Program-made: the position numbers and the translations under genes
Shown here: piece after piece, positions 49,849 through 58,729 of the stretch
Position numbering within the stretch: position 1 is the stretch's first letter
Layout of the letters: the number at the start of each line of letters is the position of its first letter
The notes under the pieces: model-generated
Database searches by the model: none
Told to the model about the DNA's origin: nothing
Seen by the model: the letters and a program-made list of their open reading frames with translations, nothing else
Assembly (NCBI GenBank): GCA_025055975.1
Contig: JANWWM010000019.1
Span: 1 to 59,134, forward strand
From: Chloroherpetonaceae bacterium
GTDB lineage: Bacteria > Bacteroidota > Chlorobiia > Chlorobiales > Thermochlorobacteraceae
Length of the DNA: 59,134 nt
Direction: 5' to 3'

Positions 49849-50697
49849 ATGAAAGTCAGAAACCCGCGAGACGTTTCGACCGCAGGCAAGGTCGGCATCT
49901 ATGTCACGCTGACGCTGTTCAGCCTGTTTGCGATTTTCCCGATTCTGCAAGTTTTCACGATTTCGCTCCGACCGGGCGACAAATTGCTCTCCACCTCCCT
50001 TGAAATCATCCCTGAGGGCGCGACCTTCCAGAGCTACGTGACGATTTTCCGCGACCACCCCTTCGCTCAATGGATGCTGAACAGCGTTCTCGTTTCGGGG
50101 GTCGTAACGCTCGTGAGCGTGGCGCTCGCCTCGACGGCGGGCTACGCCTTTAGCCGATACAAATTCTGGGGGCGCGATTCGGGAATGATCATTCTGATTG
50201 CGACGCAGATGTTTCCCGTAACGATGTTGCTCTTGCCGCTCTTCATTATGCTGATTCAACTTGGGATTTACGACTCGTATTCGGGACTCATCGTGGCGTA
50301 TTCGGCGACGGCGTTGCCGTTTTGCATTTGGCAGATGAAAGGCTTTTACGACACCATTCCGCGCAGTTTGGAGGAAGCGGCGCGGATTGACGGGTGCACG
50401 GAAGTTCAAACCTTTTGGAAAGTGATTTTTCCGCTCGCGCAACCCGCGTTGGTGATTACGGCGCTCTTCTCGTTTATGTCGGCATGGAGCGAGTATCTCG
50501 TCGCTGCCGTGTTGATTCAGGACCCTGCGCTCTTCACGTTGCCGATGGGATTAAAGGCGTTTCAAAGCGATTTGGAAGTGGCGTGGGGACTCTATTCGGC
50601 GGGCGCGATCGTCGTAAGCATTCCCGTCGTGATTTTGTTCGTGGCGCTGTCGCGCTATCTCGTGAGCGGCTTGACGCTGGGGAGCGTTAAAGAATAA
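49849..50697 (+). CDS. carbohydrate ABC transporter permease (MalG-like)
   Basis: A 282-residue inner-membrane permease of the MalG/UgpE class with six TM helices (YVTLTLFSLFAIFPILQVF near 18-36; LVSGVVTLVSVALASTAGYAF; IILIATQMFPVTMLLLPLFIMLI; ALVITALFSFMSAW; IVVSIPVVILFVALSRYLV). The cytoplasmic EAA loop that contacts the ATPase is EEAARIDGCTEVQTFWKVIFPL (about 182-203). Such permeases work as MalF-MalG pairs with a binding protein. None of these partners is adjacent, so it is an orphan here. Its closeness to glgA (divergent) may reflect glucan or maltodextrin handling, which is inference. Confidence 0.9.
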   Translation: MKVRNPRDVSTAGKVGIYVTLTLFSLFAIFPILQVFTISLRPGDKLLSTSLEIIPEGATFQSYVTIFRDHPFAQWMLNSVLVSGVVTLVSVALASTAGYAFSRYKFWGRDSGMIILIATQMFPVTMLLLPLFIMLIQLGIYDSYSGLIVAYSATALPFCIWQMKGFYDTIPRSLEEAARIDGCTEVQTFWKVIFPLAQPALVITALFSFMSAWSEYLVAAVLIQDPALFTLPMGLKAFQSDLEVAWGLYSAGAIVVSIPVVILFVALSRYLVSGLTLGSVKE

Positions 50698-50709
50698 CAA
50701 AGCAACTCA

Positions 50710-51501
50710 ATGTGGCTCGCCAATAAAGTTCACGGCTTGAAATCCATCTGGAAATTCGACAACCGCTATCAACTTCTTTTGTCAAGGCTCTTCTTTCGTT
50801 CCAACGGGTTGAACGTGTATCGGCTTAACGGAATGGAATTTTTGGTTGACCATTCCGCAGGGGACGAGAGCGGAACGCGGCTTGTATTGACTTCTCAAAT
50901 GTATCAGCAATTTCTGCCGCAGATGAAGTTCGCAAAGCCTATGAACGTGTTGGATTTGGGCGGCAATGGCGGGGGGCTTGGCTTGATGTTGAAACTGAAC
51001 GGCTTGCCCATCAAGAAAATTGTTGCGGTTGAGTTCAATCCAAATACGTGCGCCCGAATGCGTTTTAACTTGGAGCGAAATTTAGACGCAGAAATCATCG
51101 CGCTGAACGCGGCGGCTTGTGGCGAGAGCAAAACGCTGAAATTGAAAATTGGCAAAGGCGGCACTTCCGATAGCATTTACAATCCGTTAAGCGCGCAAAA
51201 TGGAAAGGAAATTGAAATACAAGGCGTTACGCTTGACGAACTCTATGAAAAATATTTCAAAGGCGAATCGATTGACTTATGCAAGATGGATATTGAAGGC
51301 GCGGAGCATGAAATTTTTGCATTCCCACATCATAGCGCGCTCAAGCACATTCGAGTCTTGCTGATGGAAATTCACGGAAACGACCAAGCGAAGAATCAGA
51401 AAATTTTGGAGACGCTACGCGCCTTTGGCTTCGAGGAAATAAAAGGCAACTCGATTGACGAACAAGACGTGCGTTGTTTCAAAAACTCGAATCTGAGCTA
51501 A
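50710..51501 (+). CDS. FkbM-family methyltransferase
   Basis: A 263-residue methyltransferase. The FkbM pattern is visible: MNVLDLGGNGGGLGLMLKLNG (motif I, about 78-98), KIVAVEFNPNTCARMRFNLE, ALNAAACGESKTLKLKIG, GVTLDELYEKY and the diagnostic DLCKMDIEGAEHEIF (about 192-206), then RVLLMEIHG. FkbM enzymes O-methylate sugars or polyketides and are common in surface-glycan clusters. The gene looks more A+T-rich and uses more AAA, GAA and ATT codons than its neighbours, so it may have been acquired separately. It starts 12 bases after the permease stop, and its end overlaps the convergent GT9 gene by four bases. Confidence 0.88.
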   Translation: MWLANKVHGLKSIWKFDNRYQLLLSRLFFRSNGLNVYRLNGMEFLVDHSAGDESGTRLVLTSQMYQQFLPQMKFAKPMNVLDLGGNGGGLGLMLKLNGLPIKKIVAVEFNPNTCARMRFNLERNLDAEIIALNAAACGESKTLKLKIGKGGTSDSIYNPLSAQNGKEIEIQGVTLDELYEKYFKGESIDLCKMDIEGAEHEIFAFPHHSALKHIRVLLMEIHGNDQAKNQKILETLRAFGFEEIKGNSIDEQDVRCFKNSNLS

Positions 51502-52640
51502 GCGGAAGCCAATTCGGGCAAGAACGACAACGCCGCTTGATAGACCTCTTCGACCGTGATGAGCTTCATGCACTCCTTCGTGCCCGTCGGGCAATCGATG
51601 CCGAAGCAGTATTTGCACTCCACGTCTTTGCGGATGACGGTTACGCGCTCCGAAGGCTCAATCCACATGTCTTCGTAATCTCTCGCGCTCATCAAGACGA
51701 CCATTGGCGCGTTGGCGCTCTTGCCAACGTGCATCACGCCCGTATCAACGGTGATGAAAAGCGACGCGAGTTCGATGAGCTCTTTGAGGACGTGAATCGT
51801 CGTTTTGCCCACCAGCGAAACGGCGCGGGGCGATTTTAACTCCGAAACGATCGCCTCGACCTGCTTGCGCTCCCTGCCCGCGCCCGTGAAAAACAAAACG
51901 ACGTTTGGGTTTTCGAGCAGTTTTTGAGAAAGCCGAACCCAGTTCTCTTTGAACCAATGCTTCGACGAAAAATTGCTGCCTTGATGAATGACGATGGGAA
52001 AAGAGGGCGAGCCAAATTCGCGCAGAATCGCTTGCGCCGCCGTTCTATCTTCGGGCGCGGTGGGTAGCCAAAGATGCGTCGAGGGGACGGGCACGCCCAT
52101 GAATTCAAGAATCGCCTTGTTGCGCAAGACGAGATTGAGCGATGGCGGAAACGGCGGAACGACATTGTTCAAAAAACCCCGCGACTCGACATCGTATCCC
52201 AGCCGATAACGCGCGCCCGTCAGAAAAGCGATGATGGGATACTTCAGCGCCACTTGCTCCGCATCGAGAATCGCCAAGTCGTATTTTTCGCGGCGAATTT
52301 GAAATAGGAGAAACAAAAGCAGAGAGAGTTTGCGCTTGCCTTTTCCCCAAAACCAAAACTCGTCCACATAAAAACGATGAACGTTGGGAGCTTTTTTGTA
52401 GACCTCGTAGCTCACGGCGTTGCAAAGCAAGTCGATTTGAAGGTTCGGATGCTTTTCCAGCAGCGCTTTCGCGGCGGGAGTAAAGACGAGCGTATCGCCA
52501 AGCTGTTGAAGTTGAATGAGCAAAATCTTTTTGATTTCGCCCGCCTCGATTCGCTTGGCGATGAAATGCGGCTCGTCGTAGCGTTTGACGCGAAAGAACC
52601 GCGAGCCGATTTTGGAGACAAGCGTGTAAAACGCGCGCAT
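51498..52640 (-). CDS. family 9 glycosyltransferase (heptosyltransferase-like)
   Basis: A 380-residue GT-B enzyme of the ADP-heptose:LPS heptosyltransferase family. N domain: IKKILLIQLQQLGDTLVFTPAAKALLEKHP (about 33-62), the family's L-x-Q-L-G-D-x-x motif. C domain: IVIHQGSNFSSKHW (about 217-230), the nucleotide-sugar region VSLVGKTTIHVLKELIELASLFITVDTGVMHVGKS (motif D-T-G-x-M-H) and a C-terminal SERVTVIRKDVECKYCFGIDCP with three Cys residues, seen in a subset of GT9 proteins. It adds heptose or a similar sugar to lipid A-core or another surface glycan. Confidence 0.92.
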   Translation of the reverse strand: MRAFYTLVSKIGSRFFRVKRYDEPHFIAKRIEAGEIKKILLIQLQQLGDTLVFTPAAKALLEKHPNLQIDLLCNAVSYEVYKKAPNVHRFYVDEFWFWGKGKRKLSLLLFLLFQIRREKYDLAILDAEQVALKYPIIAFLTGARYRLGYDVESRGFLNNVVPPFPPSLNLVLRNKAILEFMGVPVPSTHLWLPTAPEDRTAAQAILREFGSPSFPIVIHQGSNFSSKHWFKENWVRLSQKLLENPNVVLFFTGAGRERKQVEAIVSELKSPRAVSLVGKTTIHVLKELIELASLFITVDTGVMHVGKSANAPMVVLMSARDYEDMWIEPSERVTVIRKDVECKYCFGIDCPTGTKECMKLITVEEVYQAALSFLPELASA

Positions 52641-52723
52641 TCAAAAACGAGAAATGCGTTTAACGCCGAAAATAAAAACAAAAGCGCGTTTGCGTATATT
52701 CGCTCAAACTTTTTTTCAAACGA

Positions 52724-53104
52724 ATGAGAAAACTCGCGTTGGTCGCGCTCTGTCTCGCCGTCGCGGATCGCGCGGTTGCGCAAAGCCAAAATCCTTGCGA
52801 GGACGCGGAACTGCGGCGATTGAAGTCTCTCCCAAGAGCCAGCCTGACGGAATCGGAACGAAAAGCCTTTGACAGACTCGCAACCGAATGCGAGAAATTC
52901 AAATCAAAGAGCGAAACGAAAACGATGTCGCAACCGACGAGCGCGGAGACGATTCGGCTCCCAAGCCCGAAAGATAGCGTGGCGATGGTCGCGCAAGACG
53001 AACCTTTCGCCACGCCGAGAAATTTTGCCATTTTAGGCGCAATCGCCGCCGTCGTCGCGGGAATCATCGTCGCCGTCGGTTCAATCGCGGAGTCGCCTTT
53101 TTAA
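52724..53104 (+). CDS. small exported protein with C-terminal membrane helix
   Basis: A 126-residue protein. The signal peptide MRKLALVALCLAVADRAVAQ has a likely cut after AVAQ. A hydrophilic middle part contains a Cys pair (NPCEDAELRRLK...ATECEKFKSK) that could form a disulfide, and a C-terminal transmembrane helix (about 99-121, FAILGAIAAVVAGIIVAVGSIA) follows. The tail-anchored layout is often seen in small envelope proteins, but no family is recognised. A TATATTCG sequence (one base off TAnnTTTG) lies at 52695-52702, 22 bases before the ATG. The next ORF starts 11 bases after the stop. Confidence 0.65.
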   Translation: MRKLALVALCLAVADRAVAQSQNPCEDAELRRLKSLPRASLTESERKAFDRLATECEKFKSKSETKTMSQPTSAETIRLPSPKDSVAMVAQDEPFATPRNFAILGAIAAVVAGIIVAVGSIAESPF

Positions 53105-53115
53105 CGAAACGAATC

Positions 53116-53580
53116 ATGCGAATGCTCATTCCCGACAAAACCCATCGTTTCACGAAGAAAGACATCGCCAAAATCGCCAAAACGCTCGGCATCGACGAGC
53201 CAAAGAAAGACGGAAACGCTTATCGTTTCGTCGTGCGCAATCATGTCGCAAATCGAACCGTCACGCTTGAAATTTATCCCGAATTGGACATCGGCGGACG
53301 CACTGGAAATCTCGCGCAGGTTTTCACGCCCGTCGGCTTGACGCAATTGCACTTCTGCACGAACTTCATTGCGAGCGAAGAACTCGGCGAGGTCATTTTC
53401 TTCGCCGAAGACAGACGCAAAATCACGGGCTTCATCGTCAGCAAAGACGCGGGACTAACCTGCTACGCCAACGTCGACATCGGCATCCTTTCCAAAGATC
53501 CGTTCAAACTTTCAGGCGAAATTTTGGGATGCGCCATTCAACTCGGCTTGACCGAGCACAAACTTCAAGAAATCAAGTAG
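53116..53580 (+). CDS. protein of unknown function
   Basis: A 154-residue cytoplasmic protein (MRMLIPDKTHRFTKKDIAKIAKTLGIDEP...) without signal or membrane segment. The N-terminal third is a basic helical region; the rest is predicted alpha/beta, with VTLEIYPELDIGG, VIFFAEDRRKITGFIVSKDAG and a C-terminal helix. I do not recognise the family. It follows the small exported-protein gene by 11 bases, so it probably shares its transcript. Confidence 0.65.
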   Translation: MRMLIPDKTHRFTKKDIAKIAKTLGIDEPKKDGNAYRFVVRNHVANRTVTLEIYPELDIGGRTGNLAQVFTPVGLTQLHFCTNFIASEELGEVIFFAEDRRKITGFIVSKDAGLTCYANVDIGILSKDPFKLSGEILGCAIQLGLTEHKLQEIK

Positions 53581-53623
53581 CGCGCGGTTTTCGTAACTTT
53601 CGCGAAATTTATCTCGCTTAACA

Positions 53624-54151
53624 ATGACGGAAATCACATTGGTCTTCATCGGCGCGCTTTCGCGTCTCATTCCTCACCCTCCGAACTTTGCCGCTGTGAC
53701 CGCCGTCGCTCTCTACGGCGCGGTCAAAATGAAGGACAAAAAGCAAGCGATTTTGATTCCCATCGCCGCAATGCTCGTTTCCGACGCGATTTTTGAAGCG
53801 TTGTATCGAGCGGGCGTGAATCCGTTTCCCGGCTTTCACGGCGGAATGTGGTATGTCTATGGCGCGTTCGTTCTGACGAGCCTCGTTGGATTTTGGATTC
53901 GCGGTTCGTTTAGCGTTTGGCGGCTCGCGCTTGGAACGCTCGTCGCCTCGCTCGTTTTCTTCGTCGTTACCAACTTTGGCGTATGGCTTTCGGGGTGGTA
54001 TGGATACAGCATGGAAGGATTTGTTTCGTGCTATGTCGCCGCGATTCCGTTCTATCGCAATCAACTGTTGGGCGACATCTTCTTCACGGCTCTGCTATTC
54101 GGCGCGGATCATGTCGTGAAGACCAAAGTTCTGCCCCAAAGCGCCTCGTGA
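53624..54151 (+). CDS. DUF6580-type integral membrane protein
   Basis: A 175-residue membrane protein of about five helices. The N-terminal block ALSRLIPHPPNFAAVTAVALYGAVKMKDKK matches the family signature (R-x-x-PHPPN-x-x-P/A-x-x-A). It continues with AILIPIAAMLVSDAIFEALYRAG, an AFVLTSLVGFWI helix, FVVTNFGVWLSGWYG and a C-terminal PFYRNQLLGDIFFTALLFGA. The topology resembles the substrate-binding (S) subunits of ECF transporters, which suggests uptake of a small molecule, but no ligand can be proposed. Confidence 0.8.
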   Translation: MTEITLVFIGALSRLIPHPPNFAAVTAVALYGAVKMKDKKQAILIPIAAMLVSDAIFEALYRAGVNPFPGFHGGMWYVYGAFVLTSLVGFWIRGSFSVWRLALGTLVASLVFFVVTNFGVWLSGWYGYSMEGFVSCYVAAIPFYRNQLLGDIFFTALLFGADHVVKTKVLPQSAS

Positions 54152-54265
54152 AGAACGAGAAAACAAACGCCGTCAAAGCGCGACTCGAAAGAATCGCGCT
54201 TTTTCGTTTGGAATGAAATTCCAAAGCCTCTCGTTTTCGGCGCAGAACGCAAACCGCGAAGTTTT

Positions 54266-55267
54266 ATGCCGAAGAAAATCGCCGTGCTTCTTGCCACCTA
54301 CGGCGAAGTCGAAGAAGCGACGTTCAAAAATCTCTATCCGAACTCCTCGCGCATTTTGCGCCTCATCACCTCGCGCATCGTCAATTTGCCCAAGCCGCTT
54401 CAAATCCTGATTGCGACGGCGCGAAGTCTCAAACGCAAATCTTATTGGAGAAAATTGGGGTATCGCTCCAAACTCAACGACGTTACGCGCCGACAAGCGA
54501 AAGCTCTGCAAGAGATTTTGAATCAAAATTCCAGCGAATTGACTTACATCGCGCGAGAAGCGTTCTATTTCGCGCCGCCGCATTTTGAGACCGTTTTGAG
54601 CGAGGTCAGCGACTGCGACGCGATCATCGTCGCGCCGATGATTCCAATCGAATCCGACTTCGCCTGCGGAATCGCGTGCTACGTGTTGTTCAACGAATTT
54701 CAAGACCTCGCGCTCCGAAAAACTCGCGTCTTGAAGCATTTTTGGAACGACGACGATTTGACGCGAATCTGCGTCGAACACGTCTTTGAAAATCTGCCGA
54801 AAAACTTGCCCGAAAAAATCGGACTTGCCCTCACGGCGCACGGCACGCTCGTCAAAGACAATCGTGGCGAAAAGCCGAAGATTAACGCGGGCTATGAGGA
54901 AACGCTTGCCTTTTTCGAGAAGATCAAATCCGCCATCGAGCGCGACGCTCGCAATCGGTTCGCCTCCATCAAACTTGGCGCGCTCAATCACAAGTTCGGC
55001 GGCGAATGGATGCCCGAAACGTTGGGAAAAGCGTTGGAAGAGTTCAAAGCGGACGGCATAAGCGAAATCGCAATGTTTCCGTTTGGATTTTTCGCCGACA
55101 ACAGCGAAGCCGATTTGGAAGGCGTTGAAGAAGCCAAAGCCGCGGGATTCCGAGTTCATTACGTTCCGTGCCTCAACGACGCGGAGCCATTCATTCGTTG
55201 GCTCGCAAGGCGCATCGAGAGAAGCGCGAAGCGGTTTGAATTTGCCGCCGAGAGCGTCGCGCGATGA
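54266..55267 (+). CDS. ferrochelatase-like protein
   Basis: A 333-residue protein of the chelatase superfamily. The N-terminal KKIAVLLATYGEVEEATFKN corresponds to the HemH 'LLNLGTPxxxE' start. In the second half it keeps both residues that matter in ferrochelatase: His192 in LALTAHGTLVKDN and Glu281 in FPFGFFADNSEADLEG, with LNHKFGGEWMPETLGKAL standing for the family's Q-S-x-G-x-x-x-W-L-x-P block. It diverges from standard HemH in the middle (KRKSYWRKLGYRSKLND), so it may be the cell's ferrochelatase, a divergent paralogue or another metal chelatase. It starts 114 bases after the DUF6580 gene and is closed by a terminator. Confidence 0.75.
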   Translation: MPKKIAVLLATYGEVEEATFKNLYPNSSRILRLITSRIVNLPKPLQILIATARSLKRKSYWRKLGYRSKLNDVTRRQAKALQEILNQNSSELTYIAREAFYFAPPHFETVLSEVSDCDAIIVAPMIPIESDFACGIACYVLFNEFQDLALRKTRVLKHFWNDDDLTRICVEHVFENLPKNLPEKIGLALTAHGTLVKDNRGEKPKINAGYEETLAFFEKIKSAIERDARNRFASIKLGALNHKFGGEWMPETLGKALEEFKADGISEIAMFPFGFFADNSEADLEGVEEAKAAGFRVHYVPCLNDAEPFIRWLARRIERSAKRFEFAAESVAR

Positions 55268-55292
55268 AATCGCCGATGAAAACGAGAACGCG

Positions 55293-55320
55293 AAAGGGCG
55301 GAGACGAGCCGCCCTTTTCG
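55293..55320 (+). terminator. intrinsic terminator of the ferrochelatase-like gene
   Basis: AAAGGGCGG, loop AGACGAG, CCGCCCTTT: a 9-bp stem followed by TCGTTTCG. On the minus strand it also ends in CTTTCG after metY, so it may work in both directions. Confidence 0.8.
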
Positions 55321-55337
55321 TTTCGATGCCATTGCGC

Positions 55338-56777
<1,440 letters not shown>

Positions 56778-56793
<16 letters not shown>

Positions 56794-56847
56794 GGTGAAT
56801 TTTCTTAAACTTGAGCTTCTTACAACTTATGCAACACATTCTCACAC
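56778..56847 (-). promoter_or_regulatory. predicted antiterminator pairing
   Basis: The leader segment at 56847-56837 reads GTGTGAGAATG on the minus strand. It pairs with CGTTCTCACAC at 56788-56778 over 11 bp with one G-U. The second segment is the 5' arm (and part of the loop) of the terminator, so the two structures exclude each other. The first segment lies in leader codons 32-36, just downstream of the Met/Cys run, where it is exposed if a ribosome stalls on that run and covered if the ribosome reaches the stop codon. Confidence 0.75.
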
Positions 56848-56942
56848 GTGCTCTTTGCACAGCAGCAGCACATCATCATGCACATGGGCATCATGACGCG
56901 TTTTGCATAGCAAATGGCACTATGAGAGTATGTATTGCGCAT
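56820..56942 (-). CDS. Met/Cys-rich leader peptide of metY
   Basis: A 40-codon ORF from the ATG at 56940-56942. It begins MRNTYSHSAICYAKRV, then has the run MMPMCMMMCCCC at residues 17-28 (codons at 56859-56894), then AKSTCENVLHKL and TAA. Six Met and five Cys codons among twelve is the signature of a regulatory leader peptide, here sensing charged tRNA-Met and tRNA-Cys. The genes fit: metY makes homocysteine, the shared precursor of methionine and, by transsulfuration, cysteine. An in-frame ATG at 56978 would add 12 residues; it lies almost at the predicted transcription start and is less likely. No clear Shine-Dalgarno sequence precedes either start. Confidence 0.75.
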   Translation of the reverse strand: MRNTYSHSAICYAKRVMMPMCMMMCCCCAKSTCENVLHKL

Positions 56943-56991
56943 TATTTTGTTGTTAAGATAGATATACAGGTGACGCATTAAGCATAGATGC

Positions 56992-57020
56992 AATGTACGA
57001 ATCATTTACTGCAAAGTCAA
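56992..57020 (-). promoter_or_regulatory. predicted promoter of the leader-metY transcript
   Basis: On the minus strand TTGACT (57015-57020), 17-base spacer, TACATT (56992-56997), with a G after it so that it reads TACATTG, close to TAnnTTTG. Transcription would start near 56985, about 43 bases before the leader ATG. Confidence 0.55.
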
Positions 57021-57122
57021 GTGTTTTATATATCATTTTTAGAAAAGGTTATGTATGATGACTCCGTTTGACAAGATTTTATCAGCGTTCCAAGACATAG
57101 AAAGAAAATTTCGGGAGTTTCT

Positions 57123-57130
57123 TATTTTTG
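57123..57130 (+). promoter_or_regulatory. candidate -7 promoter element of the 57233 gene
   Basis: TATTTTTG matches TAnnTTTG, 102 bases before the ATG. The surrounding spacer (57021-57232) is A+T-rich and holds no other supported feature. An ORF starting at 57055 overlaps the next gene in another frame and has no protein character. Confidence 0.4.
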
Positions 57131-57232
57131 CAGACACCTCAAAATTCAATTGTAAGCAATTGATATATTCTGTTCTCAGCATACATTCATTTCTTTCCCC
57201 ATTCTTTCCCCATTGTATCGCACAGGTGTCTT

Positions 57233-58594
57233 ATGCTGTACGCCCTTCGCTCTCTGCTTGCACTGGTATTTTCGCTCACTCTTTCCACGCTGGTATCATG
57301 CACATTTTTCAGCATGGATGCTCCTGAACCCGGGTCGAGTTATGCTCTCCTTCAAGAAAAAGTTTTCACTCCAAACTGTGCTACAAGTGGCTGCCACGAT
57401 TCACGTAACGCAGTTGCTGGACTCGACTTATCCCCTGCTGTGTCGTATCGCAACCTTGTCGGTGTTGAACCAACAAACCAGAATGCTAAAGCTGATAAAC
57501 TCCTGCGTGTCAAGCCCGGCGACCCGTACAAAAGCTTTCTATACAGCAAACTTGATAGCGCCAACTTACACAAATCTGATGGATATGGCAGCCCGATGCC
57601 ACTCGGATCGCGCGCTATCACAGCAGGACAACTTGATTTCATTAAAATCTGGATTGCAGCCGGAGCGCCCAAAAATGGTGTAGTTGCTGATGCAAAACTG
57701 CTTGAAGACACACGCCCGCAAAATGAGGTACTCTCTCTGCCGCAGCCAGCTTCTGGTGTACAGATACGCCTCGACCCATTTCCTGTTCCCCCACAAAATG
57801 AACGAGAAATCTTTTTTGCTCGGCAGAATACGCAGGAGCTACTTCTCACAAAGTTCGAAATGATTCAACGCGACCGCTCACACCATTTTATTCTCTATGG
57901 CTATGCTCCTGGACGTACCTTACCGCCAGTAAACGTCATTCGAGATCTTTACTTACCAAACGGACAACTTGTCCCTGAGCGTTTTGCGGAAATGTCCGGT
58001 CGAACATTTATTGTTGCTTCTCAGCTTAAAGCTGAAACTATTGAACTACCTCCCGGCATGGCAATGCGCATTCCAGCGAATTGGTTGCTTGACCTGAATT
58101 CCCACTATACTAACGGCACACGCGATACAATCTACGGAGAGGTCATATTTAATCTCCATACAACAAAACCTGAAAATGTGCGTACTTTTGTCAAACCTCT
58201 ACAACTAGGATTCTATAACCTTCTCCTGCCACCCAAAAAGGAAACTGTTGTAGAAACGACGTTCCTTGTTGGTGGCATTGGTGGAGGAAACGGTCAAGAC
58301 CGATTTAGTAGTCGTGATAGTATCGTTCACATTATTGGGTTGACATCGCATACTCACCGACTGGGCAAGCGCTTTGTCATACAAATTGTTGGCGGACCGC
58401 GCAACGGCGAAATTGTTTACACAGCAACAAACTGGCTCAATCCACCACTCTTGCGATTCGACAATCCTATTGTACTACGGCGTGGTGAAGGCTTAAAGTC
58501 TATTGTTACGTACTACAACGACACAAACGAAATAGTAACCTTTGGCTTCCGTTCTAGCGACGAAATGAACCTCATCTTTGGGTACTACTACTAA
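57233..58594 (+). CDS. lipoprotein with cytochrome-like domain and PHM-type copper monooxygenase fold
   Basis: A 453-residue exported lipoprotein (lipobox TLVSC, Cys23). The N-terminal domain (about 35-150) resembles a planctomycete-type cytochrome c: Cys49-x4-Cys54-His55 (NCATSGCH, a longer spacing than CxxCH) and a distal Met122 in SPMPLGSRAIT, then DFIKIWIAAGAP. The second part (about 185-453) carries all six copper ligands of peptidylglycine alpha-hydroxylating monooxygenase: His217-His218 (SHHFILYGY), His291 (LNSHYTNGT), His373-x-His375 (TSHTHRLGK) and Met445 (SDEMNLIFGYYY). I infer a copper-binding oxidoreductase with electrons from a heme domain; whether heme is bound is uncertain. Codon use fits the A+T-richer right flank. 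Confidence 0.75.
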   Translation: MLYALRSLLALVFSLTLSTLVSCTFFSMDAPEPGSSYALLQEKVFTPNCATSGCHDSRNAVAGLDLSPAVSYRNLVGVEPTNQNAKADKLLRVKPGDPYKSFLYSKLDSANLHKSDGYGSPMPLGSRAITAGQLDFIKIWIAAGAPKNGVVADAKLLEDTRPQNEVLSLPQPASGVQIRLDPFPVPPQNEREIFFARQNTQELLLTKFEMIQRDRSHHFILYGYAPGRTLPPVNVIRDLYLPNGQLVPERFAEMSGRTFIVASQLKAETIELPPGMAMRIPANWLLDLNSHYTNGTRDTIYGEVIFNLHTTKPENVRTFVKPLQLGFYNLLLPPKKETVVETTFLVGGIGGGNGQDRFSSRDSIVHIIGLTSHTHRLGKRFVIQIVGGPRNGEIVYTATNWLNPPLLRFDNPIVLRRGEGLKSIVTYYNDTNEIVTFGFRSSDEMNLIFGYYY

Positions 58595-58729
58595 GATATC
58601 ATTTTTGCGACATTGCGACATTTCAGCGTTTCATCATCTTCAGCAGCCCTTGCCCACAGAGAGCCTATACTTTTTGGGACTCTTCTGCAAGAGTGTCATA
58701 CATGTACAGATTCCCCATACTGATGCTTC

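Noticed and set aside
56820..57005. 61-codon reading of the metY leader ORF from the ATG at 57003-57005
   Set aside because: That start lies between the -35 and -10 of the predicted promoter, upstream of the likely transcription start. The 40-codon form is preferred.
57055..57327. 90-codon plus-strand ORF before the copper-protein gene
   Set aside because: It overlaps 57233 in another frame, contains the candidate TATTTTTG promoter, and has no protein-like pattern.
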